A DNA stretch of 64,000 nucleotides from Vibrio ouci. Its GTDB lineage: Bacteria; Pseudomonadota; Gammaproteobacteria; Enterobacterales; Vibrionaceae. Position 1 is the first letter of the stretch. Every line of letters starts with the position of its first letter. Under the pieces are notes generated by a model. That model did no database searches, was not told where the DNA came from, and saw only the letters and a program-made list of their open reading frames with translations. The stretch is from assembly GCF_004551525.1 (NCBI RefSeq), contig NZ_SATR01000010.1, positions 1 to 64,000 on the forward strand, read 5' to 3'. The position numbers were made by a program, and so were the translations under genes. This document shows positions 38,671-49,534 of the stretch, piece after piece.

Positions 38671-39306
38671 ATGTTAAATGCAATTAAAAAAAATGGTGCT
38701 GTTTTAGCGATTTTTGCCTGCGCATCAACAGGTGTTGTTGCACTGACCAACTATTTAACAAAAGATCGTATTCATCTTCAGGAGCAAAAACAGCTTCTTT
38801 CGGTATTAAACCAAGTCATTCCTCATGACTTACATGACAACGATCTTTATCAAGCGTGCACCTTAGTCAGCGATCCTAAACTCGGTACTGACCAAGCAAT
38901 GCCGGTATATATGGCGACACTCAACGGTGAACCATCAGCTATGGCGATTGAAGCGATCGCACCAGATGGTTATAACGGCGCAATTAAAATTATTGTGGGT
39001 ATTGAGCAAGATGGCACAATTTCCGGCACACGCATCTTAAGTCATCAAGAAACTCCGGGGCTTGGTGATAAGATAGACCTGCGTATCTCTGATTGGACTC
39101 TTGGCTTTACCGGTAAGCAAGTGACTGACAACAATCAAGCCGATTGGAAAGTACGCAAAGATGGTGGCCAATTCGATCAATTTACTGGTGCAACCATCAC
39201 CCCACGAGCGGTCGTTAAAGCGGTTAAGAACACGGTAGATTTCGTTAACAGCAATCGTGACCAGATTCAGTCTCAGCCACTAAATTGTGGAGGCAATAAT
39301 GAGTGA
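38671..39306 (+). CDS. rnfG: electron transport complex subunit RnfG/RsxG
   Basis: Periplasmic FMN-binding subunit, 211 residues, tethered by one N-terminal helix ([21 protein letters not shown]). The FMN attachment motif is [13 protein letters not shown], where the Thr carries covalent [14 protein letters not shown] is another family signature. It lies 9 bases after rnfD, and its last codons overlap the start of rnfE. Confidence 0.96.
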   Translation: MLNAIKKNGAVLAIFACASTGVVALTNYLTKDRIHLQEQKQLLSVLNQVIPHDLHDNDLYQACTLVSDPKLGTDQAMPVYMATLNGEPSAMAIEAIAPDGYNGAIKIIVGIEQDGTISGTRILSHQETPGLGDKIDLRISDWTLGFTGKQVTDNNQADWKVRKDGGQFDQFTGATITPRAVVKAVKNTVDFVNSNRDQIQSQPLNCGGNNE

Positions 39307-39991
39307 TCATAAAACACTGATTAAAAATGGCATGTGGGATAACAACCCCGCACTTGTTCAGCTACTGGGTCTATGTCCATTGCTTGCGGTTTCTTCAACC
39401 GTCACTAACGCGTTGGGCCTCGGCATTGCAACGCTACTGGTATTGGTCGGTTCAAATGTCACGGTTTCCCTGGTACGTGATTACGTGCCGAAAGAAGTGC
39501 GCATCCCAGTATTCGTCATGATCATTGCGGCGCTGGTAACTTGTGTACAGCTATTGATGAACGCATACGCTTACGGCCTATACCTATCGCTAGGTATCTT
39601 TATTCCATTGATCGTAACCAACTGTATCATCATTGGTCGTGCGGAAGCATTTGCTTCGAAAAACGATGTTCTACCTTCAGCTCAAGATGGCTTTTGGATG
39701 GGACTGGGCATGACAAGTGTGTTAGTCATACTCGGTGCAATGCGAGAAATCATTGGTAATGGCACCCTATTCGACGGTGCGGATTTACTGCTCGGCGAAT
39801 GGGCAACATCACTACGTATTGAAGTATTCCAATTCGATAATAGCTTCTTATTAGCGCTACTCCCACCAGGTGCCTTTATTGGTGTGGGATTGCTTATCGC
39901 ACTTAAGAATGTTATCGATAAACAGATTGCCGCTCGTCAGCCAAAACCAGAAAAACAAGCGATTGAACGAGCAAGAGTGACTAACCAATAA
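39299..39991 (+). CDS. rnfE: electron transport complex subunit RnfE/RsxE
   Basis: Integral membrane subunit, 230 residues and six helices, homologous to RnfA and packed against it in inverted topology. [15 protein letters not shown] and [21 protein letters not shown] hold the conserved Cys pair. The ATG at 39299 overlaps the end of rnfG, with GGAGG just upstream; a GTG four codons earlier is open but less likely. Confidence 0.96.
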   Translation: MSDHKTLIKNGMWDNNPALVQLLGLCPLLAVSSTVTNALGLGIATLLVLVGSNVTVSLVRDYVPKEVRIPVFVMIIAALVTCVQLLMNAYAYGLYLSLGIFIPLIVTNCIIIGRAEAFASKNDVLPSAQDGFWMGLGMTSVLVILGAMREIIGNGTLFDGADLLLGEWATSLRIEVFQFDNSFLLALLPPGAFIGVGLLIALKNVIDKQIAARQPKPEKQAIERARVTNQ

Positions 39992-40047
39992 TAATCATCA
40001 AACAAACTCTGTATTGATGAACACAAGCACTGGAAAGCAGCCTCAAC

Positions 40048-40689
40048 ATGAACAAAGACAAACGAAGATTAATCCTAGAGCGTCTTAGAGAGAATAACCC
40101 CAACCCGCAAACAGAGCTCAACTGGAGTACCCCATTTGAACTTTTGATCGCGGTACTGCTCTCGGCTCAGGCAACCGACGTAAGTGTTAACAAAGCGACC
40201 GATAAACTCTATCCGGTCGCGAATACGCCACAAGGACTATTTGACTTGGGTGTGGATGGTGTAAAAGAGTACATCAAGACCATCGGCTTATTTAACTCAA
40301 AAGCTGAGAACGTCATCAAAACGTGTAGGATCATCCTTGATAAACACAATGGTGAAGTTCCAGAAGATCGCGAAGCGTTAGAAGCCCTACCAGGTGTTGG
40401 TCGAAAAACGGCAAACGTAGTGCTTAACACCGCTTTTGGCTGGCCTACCATCGCGGTTGATACTCATATCTATCGTGTTTCCAATCGAACTAAGCTGGCC
40501 ATGGGCAAGAATGTCGACCAAGTAGAAGAAAAGCTTCTCAAAGTCGTGCCTAAAGAGTTTAAGTTGGATGTTCATCACTGGTTGATTCTTCATGGGCGTT
40601 ACACCTGTGTCGCGCGAAAGCCACGCTGTGGTAGCTGCATCATCGAAGACCTGTGTGAATTCAAAGAAAAAGTTTACCCAGAAGATTAG
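40048..40689 (+). CDS. nth: endonuclease III
   Basis: DNA glycosylase/AP lyase that removes oxidised pyrimidines, 213 residues. The helix-hairpin-helix with catalytic lysine reads [18 protein letters not shown], and the catalytic Asp is in [13 protein letters not shown]. The 4Fe-4S cluster is made by the C-terminal cysteines in [17 protein letters not shown]. It lies 56 bases after rnfE; the rnf-nth gene order is common in gamma-proteobacteria. Confidence 0.97.
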   Translation: MNKDKRRLILERLRENNPNPQTELNWSTPFELLIAVLLSAQATDVSVNKATDKLYPVANTPQGLFDLGVDGVKEYIKTIGLFNSKAENVIKTCRIILDKHNGEVPEDREALEALPGVGRKTANVVLNTAFGWPTIAVDTHIYRVSNRTKLAMGKNVDQVEEKLLKVVPKEFKLDVHHWLILHGRYTCVARKPRCGSCIIEDLCEFKEKVYPED

Positions 40690-40700
40690 GAGAACAGACA

Positions 40701-41117
40701 ATGTCAAATGGACGTATTCTTCACACCATGCTACGTGTTGGTGACTTAGATAAATCGATTCAGTTTTACACTGACGTAATGGGTATGCAGCTACTGCGTA
40801 CTAATGAAAACAAAGAGTATGAATATACTTTGGCTTTTCTTGGCTTCGGAGATGAGTCTCAAGGCGCCGTCATTGAGCTAACGTATAACTGGGGTACAAC
40901 TGAGTACGACCTTGGTTCTGCGTTTGGTCATATCGCAATTGGCGTTGATGATATTTACACTACGTGCGATGCAATTAAAACGGCAGGCGGTAACGTAACT
41001 CGTGAACCTGGCCCAGTAAAAGGCGGTTCAACTCATATCGCTTTCGTAAAAGACCCTGACGGCTACATGATTGAATTAATTCAAAACAAACAAGCTTCAG
41101 CCGGTTTAGAAGGCTAA
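40701..41117 (+). CDS. gloA: lactoylglutathione lyase (glyoxalase I)
   Basis: Detoxifies methylglyoxal by isomerising its glutathione hemithioacetal. The product is 138 residues, the usual size. Metal ligands are seen as His8 (RILHTML), Glu in VIELTYN, His in AFGHIAI and Glu in YMIELIQ. These proteins are normally Ni2+-dependent dimers in bacteria. It lies 11 bases after nth with AGGAG upstream, so it may be co-transcribed. Confidence 0.96.
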   Translation: MSNGRILHTMLRVGDLDKSIQFYTDVMGMQLLRTNENKEYEYTLAFLGFGDESQGAVIELTYNWGTTEYDLGSAFGHIAIGVDDIYTTCDAIKTAGGNVTREPGPVKGGSTHIAFVKDPDGYMIELIQNKQASAGLEG

Positions 41118-41139
41118 GCCACAGCCACCAATGCTATTA

Positions 41140-41172
41140 AAAATGGGACAGCACTTCGCTGTTCCATTTTTT
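41140..41172 (+). terminator. intrinsic terminator after gloA
   Basis: AAAATGGGACAGC (41140-41152) pairs with GCTGTTCCATTTT (41158-41170), with a G-T wobble, and is followed by more T residues. It lies 23 bases after the gloA stop. Confidence 0.88.
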
Positions 41173-41183
41173 TAACTTTACTC

Positions 41184-41196
41184 GATAATAATTATC
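41184..41196. promoter_or_regulatory. Fur-box-like palindrome upstream of the DUF2753 gene
   Basis: GATAATAATTATC is a perfect palindrome about a central A and shares the GATAAT/ATTATC hexamers of the Fur consensus. It lies 40 bases before the DUF2753 start, where a promoter would be. Iron control is inferred from the motif alone; AT-rich DNA gives such sites by chance. Confidence 0.45.
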
Positions 41197-41235
41197 ATTT
41201 AACCTCTACCTATTCGGAGTTAGGAGAGCACAACA

Positions 41236-41673
41236 ATGGCTATTGCAGAATGGGAGAAACATACTCTACTCGCTGATATGGCATTAAAGGAAAATGACCA
41301 CTTACGCAGTATTCTTCACTACCAACAGGCCCTTACATTAAGTGAGCGTATCGGTGATGAAAGTGACGTTGATGTTGAAGACCGACTGATGATTTCAGTG
41401 ATCTCATGCCACAACATGGCGATGTTTTGGCGCAATATTGGCGATATTAAGTACGAACTTAAATATCTGCAGTTAGCCTCAGAAAAAGTGCTGACCTTGG
41501 TCCCGCAATGCCCGAATACCGATTGTGACGCTTTCATCGATTCGATGGGATGTTGTAAAAAAGCCCTTGTAGAGTTTATGAAACGCCACCCGAATCCGAA
41601 GATTGCTCAGTTGGTACAAGATATCGATACCGCGACAAACTGCAATCTCATCGCTAAGTTCCGTCTCAACTAA
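41236..41673 (+). CDS. DUF2753 family protein
   Basis: Small soluble all-helical protein, 145 residues, of a family that I associate with Vibrionaceae. The helix pairs around HLRSILHYQQALTLSERIG and MAMFWRNIGDIKYELKYLQLASEKVL look like TPR-type repeats. Five cysteines lie in the second half, among them CPNTDC and MGCCKKA, and could bind metal. Function is unknown. It has its own terminator and a possible Fur site in the promoter region. The GGAGTTAGGAG stretch upstream gives a clear ribosome-binding site. Confidence 0.82.
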   Translation: MAIAEWEKHTLLADMALKENDHLRSILHYQQALTLSERIGDESDVDVEDRLMISVISCHNMAMFWRNIGDIKYELKYLQLASEKVLTLVPQCPNTDCDAFIDSMGCCKKALVEFMKRHPNPKIAQLVQDIDTATNCNLIAKFRLN

Positions 41674-41693
41674 ACTCTGACTCCAGCATGATC

Positions 41694-41721
41694 AAAAAAG
41701 GCCACTCTCTGTGGCCTTTTT
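41694..41721. terminator. bidirectional terminator DUF2753 gene / motY
   Basis: AAAAAGGCCAC (41695-41705) pairs with GTGGCCTTTTT (41711-41721) around TCTCT. It sits between converging genes and has A and T tracts for both directions. Confidence 0.9.
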
Positions 41722-41724
41722 GTT

Positions 41725-42606
41725 TTATACCTGTGTTCTACCTAAAGAAATCACTACGCGTCGGTTTCTGTCTTTACCAATCGGTGACGCGTTATCATCA
41801 ATTGGTCGACGCTTACCATAGCCTTGCACACGAATGCGGTCTTCAGGTAACCCTAGTGACTTAAAGTAGTTCTGTAGTACTTCAGCGCGGCGCTCAGATA
41901 AGTTCTGACTTGCGCTCTTACTGTCTTCCGCATCGGTGTATGTCGATACCAACACCAAATCAATATCTTGGTTGTGTTTAATGTACTCAGCGATTTGCGC
42001 CAGACGTTTTTGCGATTGCTTGTTTAGCTCGACGCTGGTTCGATCATAATGAAGAATAGTAAAGGCAATATCTTCAAAGCTATATGGCAATAAGTTTGCA
42101 ATACAGTCACTAAAGACATTATATGAACGTTGGAATAGGACAGAGGAAAGTGCGACTTCTACACGTTGATCTCGGCTTCGCCACTCTTGATAACTAAAAG
42201 TGGGGTAACGTCCCTTCTCTAGCTCACCGAGAACATTCCAAGCCGTTTGACCACCTACATAGCCATCAAACTGTTGGAAGAATCGAATGTTCGTAATGCG
42301 GTCAGCACTATCACCTGGTCGCCATGCTGGTGGCATAGAAATTAGGCTCACATCACGGGTCTGACCCATTGGTCGTTTCATCTTCAACTCAAGGTCGAGA
42401 TTAATTTTTTTACTCGCGTAAGATGAGAACACCGCTTCGCCATAATTAGGAATTGGATGAACCAAGCGACACTCTAATGGCGTATTGGCAACCATTTGCC
42501 ATGTTGACTGTTGAGGCGTTGCAACGTACTGCTTTTCAAGCGCGAACACCGAGGGTGCTAACGTTATCAAAGACATAGCGATACCGGTTGCAAACAACTT
42601 CTTCAT
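41725..42606 (-). CDS. motY: sodium-type flagellar protein MotY
   Basis: Periplasmic T-ring protein that helps hold PomA/PomB stators at the polar sodium-driven flagellar motor. The product is 293 residues, the length of Vibrio MotY. A signal peptide ([20 protein letters not shown]) is followed by the N-terminal domain that binds the basal body and a C-terminal OmpA-like peptidoglycan-binding domain (about 165-290, with [20 protein letters not shown] and NRRVVISL). The start at 42606 gives the signal peptide directly; an upstream alternative adds six residues. It is divergent from rnt, as in other vibrios. Confidence 0.95.
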   Translation of the reverse strand: MKKLFATGIAMSLITLAPSVFALEKQYVATPQQSTWQMVANTPLECRLVHPIPNYGEAVFSSYASKKINLDLELKMKRPMGQTRDVSLISMPPAWRPGDSADRITNIRFFQQFDGYVGGQTAWNVLGELEKGRYPTFSYQEWRSRDQRVEVALSSVLFQRSYNVFSDCIANLLPYSFEDIAFTILHYDRTSVELNKQSQKRLAQIAEYIKHNQDIDLVLVSTYTDAEDSKSASQNLSERRAEVLQNYFKSLGLPEDRIRVQGYGKRRPIDDNASPIGKDRNRRVVISLGRTQV

Positions 42607-42803
42607 ACAAACTTCTTCTCTCATTAGGACTGGCGGAACTTAACTTGCCGCTAGAAAATCTTCTATATGATTAATGCAAAAACCTAGCCAGAATATTTGT
42701 ATAGTACAAATCACCACTGTTTCTTTTTCAATCAGCATTTACGGTTTTTCTTCCGCCTAGAATCTGCAATAATGCCAGCCCTGTCACATTATATGAAGTA
42801 CAC

Positions 42804-43460
42804 ATGACTATAGAAAACGAAGCATTGACGCTTAAAAAACGATTCCGTGGCTACTTTCCGGTAGTTATTGACGTGGAGACTGCGGGTTTCAACGCCAAGA
42901 CGGATGCGCTTCTGGAAATCTGCGCCGTTACTTTAAAAATGGATGAAAACGGCGACTTAGCACCAGCTTCAACCATTCATTATCATGTCGAACCTTTTGA
43001 AGGTGCCAACCTTGAAAAAGAAGCGTTAGAGTTTAATGGTATTCGCGACCCATTTAGCCCTCTACGCGGTGCTGTGACAGAAGCGGAAGCCCTCAAAGAA
43101 ATCTACAAACTCGTCCGCAAAGAACAAAAAGCTGCAGACTGTAGCCGTGCCATCATGGTGGCCCACAATGCCACCTTCGATCACAGCTTTGTGATGGAAG
43201 CGAGCGAGCGCTGCAAGCTTAAACGTGTCCCTTTTCATCCCTTCGCGACGTTTGATACCGCAGCACTAAGTGGCTTGGCTTACGGCCAAACCGTGTTAGC
43301 TAAAGCGTGTAAAACCGCTGGGATGGATTTTGACAATAAAGAAGCCCACTCTGCCCTATACGATACTCAAAAAACGGCAGAACTCTTCTGCGGTATCGTC
43401 AACAAATGGAAAGCCCTTGGCGGTTGGCCAGTGGTTGAACCTGATACCGACAAAAAATAA
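42804..43460 (+). CDS. rnt: ribonuclease T
   Basis: 3'-5' exoribonuclease that trims tRNA ends and other stable RNA, 218 residues, of the DEDDh exonuclease family. The catalytic residues are in [11 protein letters not shown] (Asp, Glu), [11 protein letters not shown] (Asp) and [16 protein letters not shown] (His, Asp). It precedes the antiporter gene by 28 bases and may share its transcript. Confidence 0.96.
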   Translation: MTIENEALTLKKRFRGYFPVVIDVETAGFNAKTDALLEICAVTLKMDENGDLAPASTIHYHVEPFEGANLEKEALEFNGIRDPFSPLRGAVTEAEALKEIYKLVRKEQKAADCSRAIMVAHNATFDHSFVMEASERCKLKRVPFHPFATFDTAALSGLAYGQTVLAKACKTAGMDFDNKEAHSALYDTQKTAELFCGIVNKWKALGGWPVVEPDTDKK

Positions 43461-43488
43461 AAACGTAAACACAACACACGAGTAAATT

Positions 43489-44814
43489 ATGAACCCTGTT
43501 GTCATTTCTGTATGTATCATGCTTGCCTTAGCACTGATGCGCGTGAATGTCGTCGTTGCTTTGACATTCAGTGCCATCGTCGGTGGTTTGGTTTCCGGCA
43601 TGAAGCTCAATCAAGCCGTGGCTGCTTTTGAAAGTGGTTTAGGTGGTGGTGCAACCATCGCATTAAGCTACGCAATGTTAGGTACGTTCGCCGTTGCGAT
43701 CTCTCGCTCTGGTATCACTGACTTACTAGCCAATAGCGTCATCAAACGCATTCACGGTAAAGAGAATGCGGCTGCATCGACTGGCCTAAAATATGCGGTG
43801 TTAATTGCATTAGTTCTTGTGACCATGTCGTCTCAGAACGTTATTCCTGTCCATATCGCCTTTATCCCGATCTTAATTCCACCTTTGTTGGGCGTATTCG
43901 CTAAGTTAAATCTTGACCGTCGTATGATTGCCTGTGTGCTGACATTTGGTCTAGTCACACCTTATATGGTTCTTCCAATCGGTTTTGGTGGTATTTTCTT
44001 AAACAATATTCTGCTGAAAAACTTGCATGACAACGGTTTAGAAAACGTTGTCGCAAGCCAAGTACCTGTCGCAATGCTGTTGCCTGCTGCAGGTATGATC
44101 TTTGGTCTTATCACAGCGATCTTCTTTAGCTACCGTAAACCACGTCAGTATAAAGAGACTGAGCTAACTCGTGTTGATACTGACACGAAAGAGATCCAAC
44201 CAAAGAACATTCTGGTTGCTGCTGCCGGTATTGTTGCTGCGCTAAGTGTTCAGCTAATGACAGGCTCAATGATCATCGGTGGTCTAGCTGGCTTCATGGT
44301 GTTCACCTTTGGTGGTGTGATTGCTTGGAAAGAGACGCACGACGTCTTTACTAAAGGTGTTCACATGATGGCGATGATCGGCTTTATCATGATCGCAGCA
44401 GCGGGTTTTGCCGCAGTAATGAAGCAAACTGGCGGTGTTGAGTCTTTGGTTGAGGCGCTAGCAACAAGCATTGGCGATAATAAGCCTCTAGCGGCACTGT
44501 TGATGTTAGTTGTTGGTCTACTGGTAACTATGGGTATTGGCTCATCGTTCTCGACAATTCCAATCCTAGCGACCATTTACGTTCCACTGGCAGCAGCGTT
44601 TGGCTTCTCACCAATGGCAACGATTGCTCTAGTGGGTACTGCAGCAGCGCTTGGTGATGCAGGCTCTCCAGCGTCAGACTCAACGCTAGGCCCAACGTCA
44701 GGCCTAAACGCCGATGGCCAGCACGAGCATATTTGGGAAACCGTAGTTCCGACCTTCATCCATTACAATATCCCACTGATTGTGTTTGGTTGGATTGCCG
44801 CAATGGTTCTGTAG
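43489..44814 (+). CDS. Na+/H+ antiporter family protein (NhaC/YuiF-like)
   Basis: Inner-membrane ion-transporter-superfamily protein, 441 residues and about 11 or 12 helices. Conserved parts are [21 protein letters not shown] and the late re-entrant region with [19 protein letters not shown], shared by NhaC-type antiporters and predicted amino-acid transporters of the YuiF group. Whether it exchanges Na+ for H+ or carries an amino acid such as histidine cannot be decided from sequence. A strong terminator follows 30 bases after the stop. Confidence 0.85.
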   Translation: MNPVVISVCIMLALALMRVNVVVALTFSAIVGGLVSGMKLNQAVAAFESGLGGGATIALSYAMLGTFAVAISRSGITDLLANSVIKRIHGKENAAASTGLKYAVLIALVLVTMSSQNVIPVHIAFIPILIPPLLGVFAKLNLDRRMIACVLTFGLVTPYMVLPIGFGGIFLNNILLKNLHDNGLENVVASQVPVAMLLPAAGMIFGLITAIFFSYRKPRQYKETELTRVDTDTKEIQPKNILVAAAGIVAALSVQLMTGSMIIGGLAGFMVFTFGGVIAWKETHDVFTKGVHMMAMIGFIMIAAAGFAAVMKQTGGVESLVEALATSIGDNKPLAALLMLVVGLLVTMGIGSSFSTIPILATIYVPLAAAFGFSPMATIALVGTAAALGDAGSPASDSTLGPTSGLNADGQHEHIWETVVPTFIHYNIPLIVFGWIAAMVL

Positions 44815-44843
44815 CCTAAATTAGGCTCAGATATTCAAGGCAT

Positions 44844-44873
44844 AAAAAAAGCTGACATCATGTCAGCTTTTTT
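44844..44873. terminator. bidirectional terminator antiporter gene / bamC
   Basis: AAAAAAA-GCTGACA pairs with TGTCAGC-TTTTTT (stem core 44851-44857 with 44861-44867) around TCA. It lies between converging genes. Confidence 0.92.
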
Positions 44874-44891
44874 ATTACCTGTAATTTGTGG

Positions 44892-45917
44892 CTACTTCGA
44901 TTGTTTTTCAACAACAGCAGCTAGCACAGGCGCCATATCTTGCAGTAACTGCTCTTCAACCGGCTTGCCCGTTGAGTCAGTGACGTTGATTGAAGTTCGG
45001 TTACCAAGGTCGCCAAATAGGAAAGTATAAGTACCAGACTTAAGTGCAATCGGCTTAACACCAATCTCATTCCAGAACTCATCATCCGGAGAAGCGTACT
45101 TCGCTTTAACGTGACCTTGAGATTGGTTACGCTCTTCTAAAGTAAAGCCCATCTCTGGAAGCAGTTTCGGTAGACGCTGCCACAATACGTTATATGGCGT
45201 ACGAGCGATAATAACTGGGAAACCACTGCGGTCGGTGCCCATAGTAACCGGAATTTTCTTCACAAGTTCTTGCGCTTTACGTGCCGCTTCTTCACGCAGA
45301 TCTAAGTCGTAGCGCGCCGTCACTAAGTTGGTCATCAGGGCGTTATAGCGCTCTTTATTGGTTGCAGTGACAGGCATATCTTTGCCTGCTTCACGCCAAT
45401 CAATCAATGAGATCTTAAAGCCATGACGTCCACCAGCAGCAACACGTTCGATAGCGTAACGAGCGCCAAGTTCACCGTCTTCATCTTCTGATGTCCAAGT
45501 AACCCAATCGGTCTCAATGCGCGTTTCCGTTTGCTCACGAACACCAATTTGACGCTCTTCTAGCATGGTTAAAGCTGTCTGCCACACCTTATCCACTTCG
45601 TCTTCACGCAGTAGCCATAGCGTAGTTTCGCCCTGCTGTCTTTCAGCACGTGCACCTGGGATAAGCTCTAATACTTGTTGTGGTGGTCGAATATCAACTT
45701 CACGACCAACACCACCAGTAAACTCTCCCTGAGGGATTTTGTAGTCAATGTAAAACTGACGTTTTGCACCGTCAGCTAACGTCCACTCTTCTAACGGTGG
45801 CGTATTTAAGTACTCAAAGTCATCTTTAGCCTGACGACGTTGAGTCGCACTACCTGAACATGCACTTAAAACAAAAACAGCTAGTGAACTGACGACTAGC
45901 TGGTGTGACAATTTCAT
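44892..45917 (-). CDS. bamC: outer membrane assembly lipoprotein BamC
   Basis: Lipoprotein of the BAM complex that folds outer-membrane barrels, 341 residues. The signal peptide ends in the lipobox LSAC, with lipidated Cys20. The unstructured N-terminal BamD-binding segment (about 21-90, with DFEYLNTPPLEEW) and two helix-grip domains follow. It lies 56 bases after dapA; the dapA-bamC pair is the usual gene order in gamma-proteobacteria. Confidence 0.96.
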   Translation of the reverse strand: MKLSHQLVVSSLAVFVLSACSGSATQRRQAKDDFEYLNTPPLEEWTLADGAKRQFYIDYKIPQGEFTGGVGREVDIRPPQQVLELIPGARAERQQGETTLWLLREDEVDKVWQTALTMLEERQIGVREQTETRIETDWVTWTSEDEDGELGARYAIERVAAGGRHGFKISLIDWREAGKDMPVTATNKERYNALMTNLVTARYDLDLREEAARKAQELVKKIPVTMGTDRSGFPVIIARTPYNVLWQRLPKLLPEMGFTLEERNQSQGHVKAKYASPDDEFWNEIGVKPIALKSGTYTFLFGDLGNRTSINVTDSTGKPVEEQLLQDMAPVLAAVVEKQSK

Positions 45918-45973
45918 TGAAACTCCTGATACCTATATGCCGGAGCATTAAACTCCGGCAATCCATCTTTAAT

Positions 45974-46852
45974 TTAGTAAATGCAAGCTTCTGTCATTGC
46001 TTGAGCAACAATCGGGCGAGCTTTCTCTGACAGCTCTGTCAGCGGCAGACGTAAATCGCCATGCTCAATTAGACCCATTTTGTGTGCTGCCCATTTTACT
46101 GGGATTGGGCTAGATTCAACGAATAAGTTCTTGTGTAGCGGCATCAAACGTTGGTTGATGATTTCTGCTTCTTCAAACTTACCTTCTTTCGCTAATCTGA
46201 ACATTTTTGCCATGTCTTCAGCAGCAATGTTGTTCGTTACCGAGATAACACCGTGGCCACCTTGCTTAACGAATTCAAGGCCAGATGAATCATCGCCACT
46301 TAGTAAGATAAAATCTTCGCCACAAAGTTCACGATGAATTGCAATTCTGCTTAAATCACCCGTCGCATCTTTCAATGCAACAATGTTTTCGATCTCTGCT
46401 AGTCGCGCCACAGTCTCTGGTAACAAGTCTACCGCCGTACGGCCCGGTACATTATACAGGATCTGTGGGACATCGCTTTCTTCAGCGATCGCTTTATAGT
46501 GTTGGAACAAACCTTCTTGAGTTGGCTTGTTGTAGTAAGGCGTCACACTTAGGCAGCCTACAATGCCTGAGTTATTCAAGAGGCGGCTGAAAGTCACTGA
46601 CTCATGTGTTGCATTAGCACCTGTGCCCGCAATCACTGGAATACGTCCTTCAGCAAACTCAACCACCTTAGTGACAACCTTGACATGCTCTTCAATAGTC
46701 AGCGTCGCCGATTCACCTGTGGTACCAACTGCAACGATGCCATCGCTTTTTGCTGCGACATGGTACTCCACTAGTTTCTTCAGGCTTACGTAATCAACTT
46801 CGCCATCATTATTAAACGGTGTAATTAACGCTACAATACTTCCTGAAAACAT
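45974..46852 (-). CDS. dapA: 4-hydroxy-tetrahydrodipicolinate synthase
   Basis: Condenses pyruvate with aspartate semialdehyde in lysine and diaminopimelate synthesis. The product is 292 residues, a TIM barrel. The Schiff-base lysine is in [10 protein letters not shown], the catalytic Tyr in [10 protein letters not shown], and the GTTGES motif binds the substrate carboxylate. It is divergent from gcvR and leads the dapA-bamC unit. Confidence 0.98.
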   Translation of the reverse strand: MFSGSIVALITPFNNDGEVDYVSLKKLVEYHVAAKSDGIVAVGTTGESATLTIEEHVKVVTKVVEFAEGRIPVIAGTGANATHESVTFSRLLNNSGIVGCLSVTPYYNKPTQEGLFQHYKAIAEESDVPQILYNVPGRTAVDLLPETVARLAEIENIVALKDATGDLSRIAIHRELCGEDFILLSGDDSSGLEFVKQGGHGVISVTNNIAAEDMAKMFRLAKEGKFEEAEIINQRLMPLHKNLFVESSPIPVKWAAHKMGLIEHGDLRLPLTELSEKARPIVAQAMTEACIY

Positions 46853-47150
46853 GTCTTTCTCCCTAATTTAGATACTAATCGCATGGTACTGTAAGGCGAT
46901 TGAAAAAGACAAGCACTGAGACCCGCTTAAATCACCTATTTGAGTGAATATTTATCAGATGTTAGAACTTTGGCAACTTACTCCTTTAATTTCGGCTAAT
47001 GTCAGTTCCTAGCAAGGAATACGCATGGTCGCTCACAGCTGTCTAATTTACACCCTAACACACTCATAAAATGCGTTTGAGGTGCATTTCTATAACGGTC
47101 TAATGTGCTAAGCTATCTGATTAATAATTGGAACATTGATAAGTGAAGTT

Positions 47151-47693
47151 ATGACTCAACATTTAGTGATTACTGCCGTAGGAACGGATCGCCCTGGGGT
47201 GTGCAACCAAGTTGTACATTTAGTCACTCAATCCGGATGCAATATTGTTGATAGTCGTATTGCTCTATTTGGTAACGAATTCACACTCATCATGCTTCTT
47301 TCTGGCAATAACGCGGCCGTCACTCGTGTAGAAACAACATTGCCACTGCTTGGCCAAGAACATGATCTTATTACCATCATGAAGCGTACATCGACCCATG
47401 CGCACTTGGACAATGCCTACACATTAGAAGTTTTTGTCGAGTCTGAAGACAAGCCTGGGTTAACCGAAAAGTTCACCCACTTCTTCGCTCAAAAGAATAT
47501 TGGACTGTCATCGCTCAGTGCCCAGACCATAGACAAAGACAAAATTAATGCAGAGACCAACCAGTTCCACATTGCGATTACCGCTACTGTCGACTCTGAG
47601 TGCAATTTAATGCAGCTACAAGAAGAATTTGACAATCTGTGTCAGCAATTATCGGTTCAAGGCTCTCTGAACTTTATAAAAAACAGTCAATAA
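47151..47693 (+). CDS. gcvR: glycine cleavage system transcriptional repressor
   Basis: ACT-domain protein, 180 residues, that in E. coli binds glycine and holds the activator GcvA in check. Two ACT domains are visible: ITAVGTDRPGVCNQVVHLVTQSGCNIVDSR (in part) and the second around FVESEDKPGLTEKFTHFFA. The start is taken at the ATG at 47151; a TTG five codons earlier opens the frame. It is 12 bases before bcp, the usual Vibrio pairing. Confidence 0.92.
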   Translation: MTQHLVITAVGTDRPGVCNQVVHLVTQSGCNIVDSRIALFGNEFTLIMLLSGNNAAVTRVETTLPLLGQEHDLITIMKRTSTHAHLDNAYTLEVFVESEDKPGLTEKFTHFFAQKNIGLSSLSAQTIDKDKINAETNQFHIAITATVDSECNLMQLQEEFDNLCQQLSVQGSLNFIKNSQ

Positions 47694-47705
47694 AAAGGAA
47701 TCTCC

Positions 47706-48050
47706 ATGAACACGCTTACCGCAGGCGCTCCAGCTCCAGCGTTCTCTCTTCTCGATCAAAACGGCGAAACTGTTTCTCTAAATGACTTTAAAGGTAAAAA
47801 GGTTCTATTTTACTTTTACCCTAAAGCGATGACACCTGGCTGTACGGTACAAGCACAAGGTCTTCGTGACACTAAAGCAGAGTTGGATGCTCATAACGTT
47901 GTTGTATTGGGCGTCAGTATCGACCCAGTAAAACGTCTTGGTAAGTTCATAGAACGTGACAACCTAAACTTCACACTATTGTCAGACGAAGACCACGCCG
48001 TAGCCGATCAATTCGGCGTATGGGGTGAGAAGAACTTTACCCCTGAGTAA
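47706..48050 (+). pseudogene. bcp: peroxiredoxin Bcp, 3' truncated by an inserted element
   Basis: This is the 5' part of the bcp gene in its normal place after gcvR. The 114-residue product has the active-site segment TPGCTVQAQGLRD with the peroxidatic Cys; the usual second Cys is Gln here, a 1-Cys type. It stops after GVWGEKNF with the unrelated tail TPE, where intact Bcp continues for about 45 residues (FMGK... to the end). The break point at about 48039 marks the left edge of the recombinase element. Thioredoxin-fold strands are lost, so the product is probably not functional. Confidence 0.88.
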
Positions 48051-48129
48051 TTTATATGACAGAAAACTTTGATTGTTTTTTATGACAAGTCTATCTTCAA
48101 CATGTGGGTAACATATTGAGGGTTGTTTT

Positions 48130-49533
48130 GTGATAGAAACACATGAAGAAAAATGTTCTGATATTTATGACGATTACCGTTTACTATCCATTGAGGTTGA
48201 TACGTTAGCAAAACTAAAAATATCAGAGAGCATAAATGCTAAATCTGGAGAGATGACTTATTCCCCTTATCTTTCTCCTTCCAATCTAGAATCACGTTTA
48301 AAGAAAACAGACATTATCATTGCACCCGATGGGAGTGTTGTTTATCCACAATCTCTTTACCTCGTATCTAAACTGCGTGGTGAGGGGGCCGTCAAGGACA
48401 CTGACTCAATTGCAAAGGGCTTACTAGCTTTTACTCGTTACTTAGATTCAACACATCGCCCACGTTTTGATGAAGACGGGAAAGAAATTCCACGTGAGTA
48501 CCTAACCTACAAAACTTTAACGAAGTATGAAGAAGATGGTGCACCTTGGCGTTTTGCAGAACACCTTTTAGCAAACTGCCGTGCCAAGCCAGGCGCAACC
48601 GGTGACGAAGCATACTCTCTTAACACTGCAAGAAGCTATATGGGCGCTGTTATTGGCTTTTATAAGTGGATGCAGAAACATGGTTACCTCAAAAATGATG
48701 ATAAGCACGTAGTGACACACTTCAGCAAGGTAGAAGTTTACATAGACGACATTAATCAGCACGACATGCTTGCTCACACCAAGGGTGGCGAAAAGCGAGC
48801 CTATGAAATATCAAACATCATGAAAGCGTTTCCAAAAAGCGATAGGACACCCGCCCATAAAAAGTTAAAGCCTATGATGCTTGAGCATAAGGAACTGTTC
48901 AATCGACACATTGTCGCGTTACCCAAGGCCATTTCCTTAATGCTGAGATTGTGTGAAGAGTCAGGACTCAGGGTTGATGAAGCCACCCACTTTCCTGCTC
49001 GTAATATTGGTGACAATGATTTCAGTGAACTAGAAGTCGTGCCAGTACACATTACACACACCAAAGGCGGTGCCCCCCGCACTGTTCAAATCCCTATCGC
49101 ACTTTATGAAGAATTAGAGCAATACAAAGAAAGTAGTCAGCGGCAAAAGAACCTGACTCGACGGAAAGAACTTATTGACTCTCAAGAAGAGCTAGACACC
49201 ACTGATTACCTTTTTGTTTCCAACAAAGGACGACCTTACACAGAAAATACTCTGGAAGTACATTTTGGTGTACTGAAAAAGCGCATCAGAGCAATAACGC
49301 CTAGTTGGTACTACCGCATCCACGATTTGCGTTCAACCTTTGCTACTCATTGGCTTTGGAGTGAATCTCAAAAGCGACATGTTGCTTATGAATATCTGAT
49401 GGATGAGTTAGCAGAATTAATGGGGCATGCCAGCACCTCAACGACGGAAATATATATTAAGTTCATGAATAAATTTGATGAACAGTTGAGGGTCGCAGAG
49501 AGTAAAAACAATAAGATAAACGAGAGGTGGTAG
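48130..49533 (+). CDS. tyrosine recombinase, first of three (GinA-like)
   Basis: Site-specific integrase of 467 residues with a complete catalytic set: Arg in ESGLRVDEATHF, Lys near THTKGGAPRTV, His-x-x-Arg in RIHDLRSTFATHWL, His in LMGHASTSTTEIY and the nucleophile Tyr in TEIYIKF. The N-terminal about 200 residues form the SAM-like DNA-binding part. The start is GTG, preceded by GAGGG at good distance. The stop is one base before the ATG of the next gene, so the genes are coupled. Confidence 0.88.
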   Translation: MIETHEEKCSDIYDDYRLLSIEVDTLAKLKISESINAKSGEMTYSPYLSPSNLESRLKKTDIIIAPDGSVVYPQSLYLVSKLRGEGAVKDTDSIAKGLLAFTRYLDSTHRPRFDEDGKEIPREYLTYKTLTKYEEDGAPWRFAEHLLANCRAKPGATGDEAYSLNTARSYMGAVIGFYKWMQKHGYLKNDDKHVVTHFSKVEVYIDDINQHDMLAHTKGGEKRAYEISNIMKAFPKSDRTPAHKKLKPMMLEHKELFNRHIVALPKAISLMLRLCEESGLRVDEATHFPARNIGDNDFSELEVVPVHITHTKGGAPRTVQIPIALYEELEQYKESSQRQKNLTRRKELIDSQEELDTTDYLFVSNKGRPYTENTLEVHFGVLKKRIRAITPSWYYRIHDLRSTFATHWLWSESQKRHVAYEYLMDELAELMGHASTSTTEIYIKFMNKFDEQLRVAESKNNKINERW

Positions 49534-49534
49534 C

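Noticed and set aside
48054..48090. TATGACA direct repeat as an element end
   Set aside because: Two copies occur at the left end only and none was found near the right limit, so it does not define the element borders.
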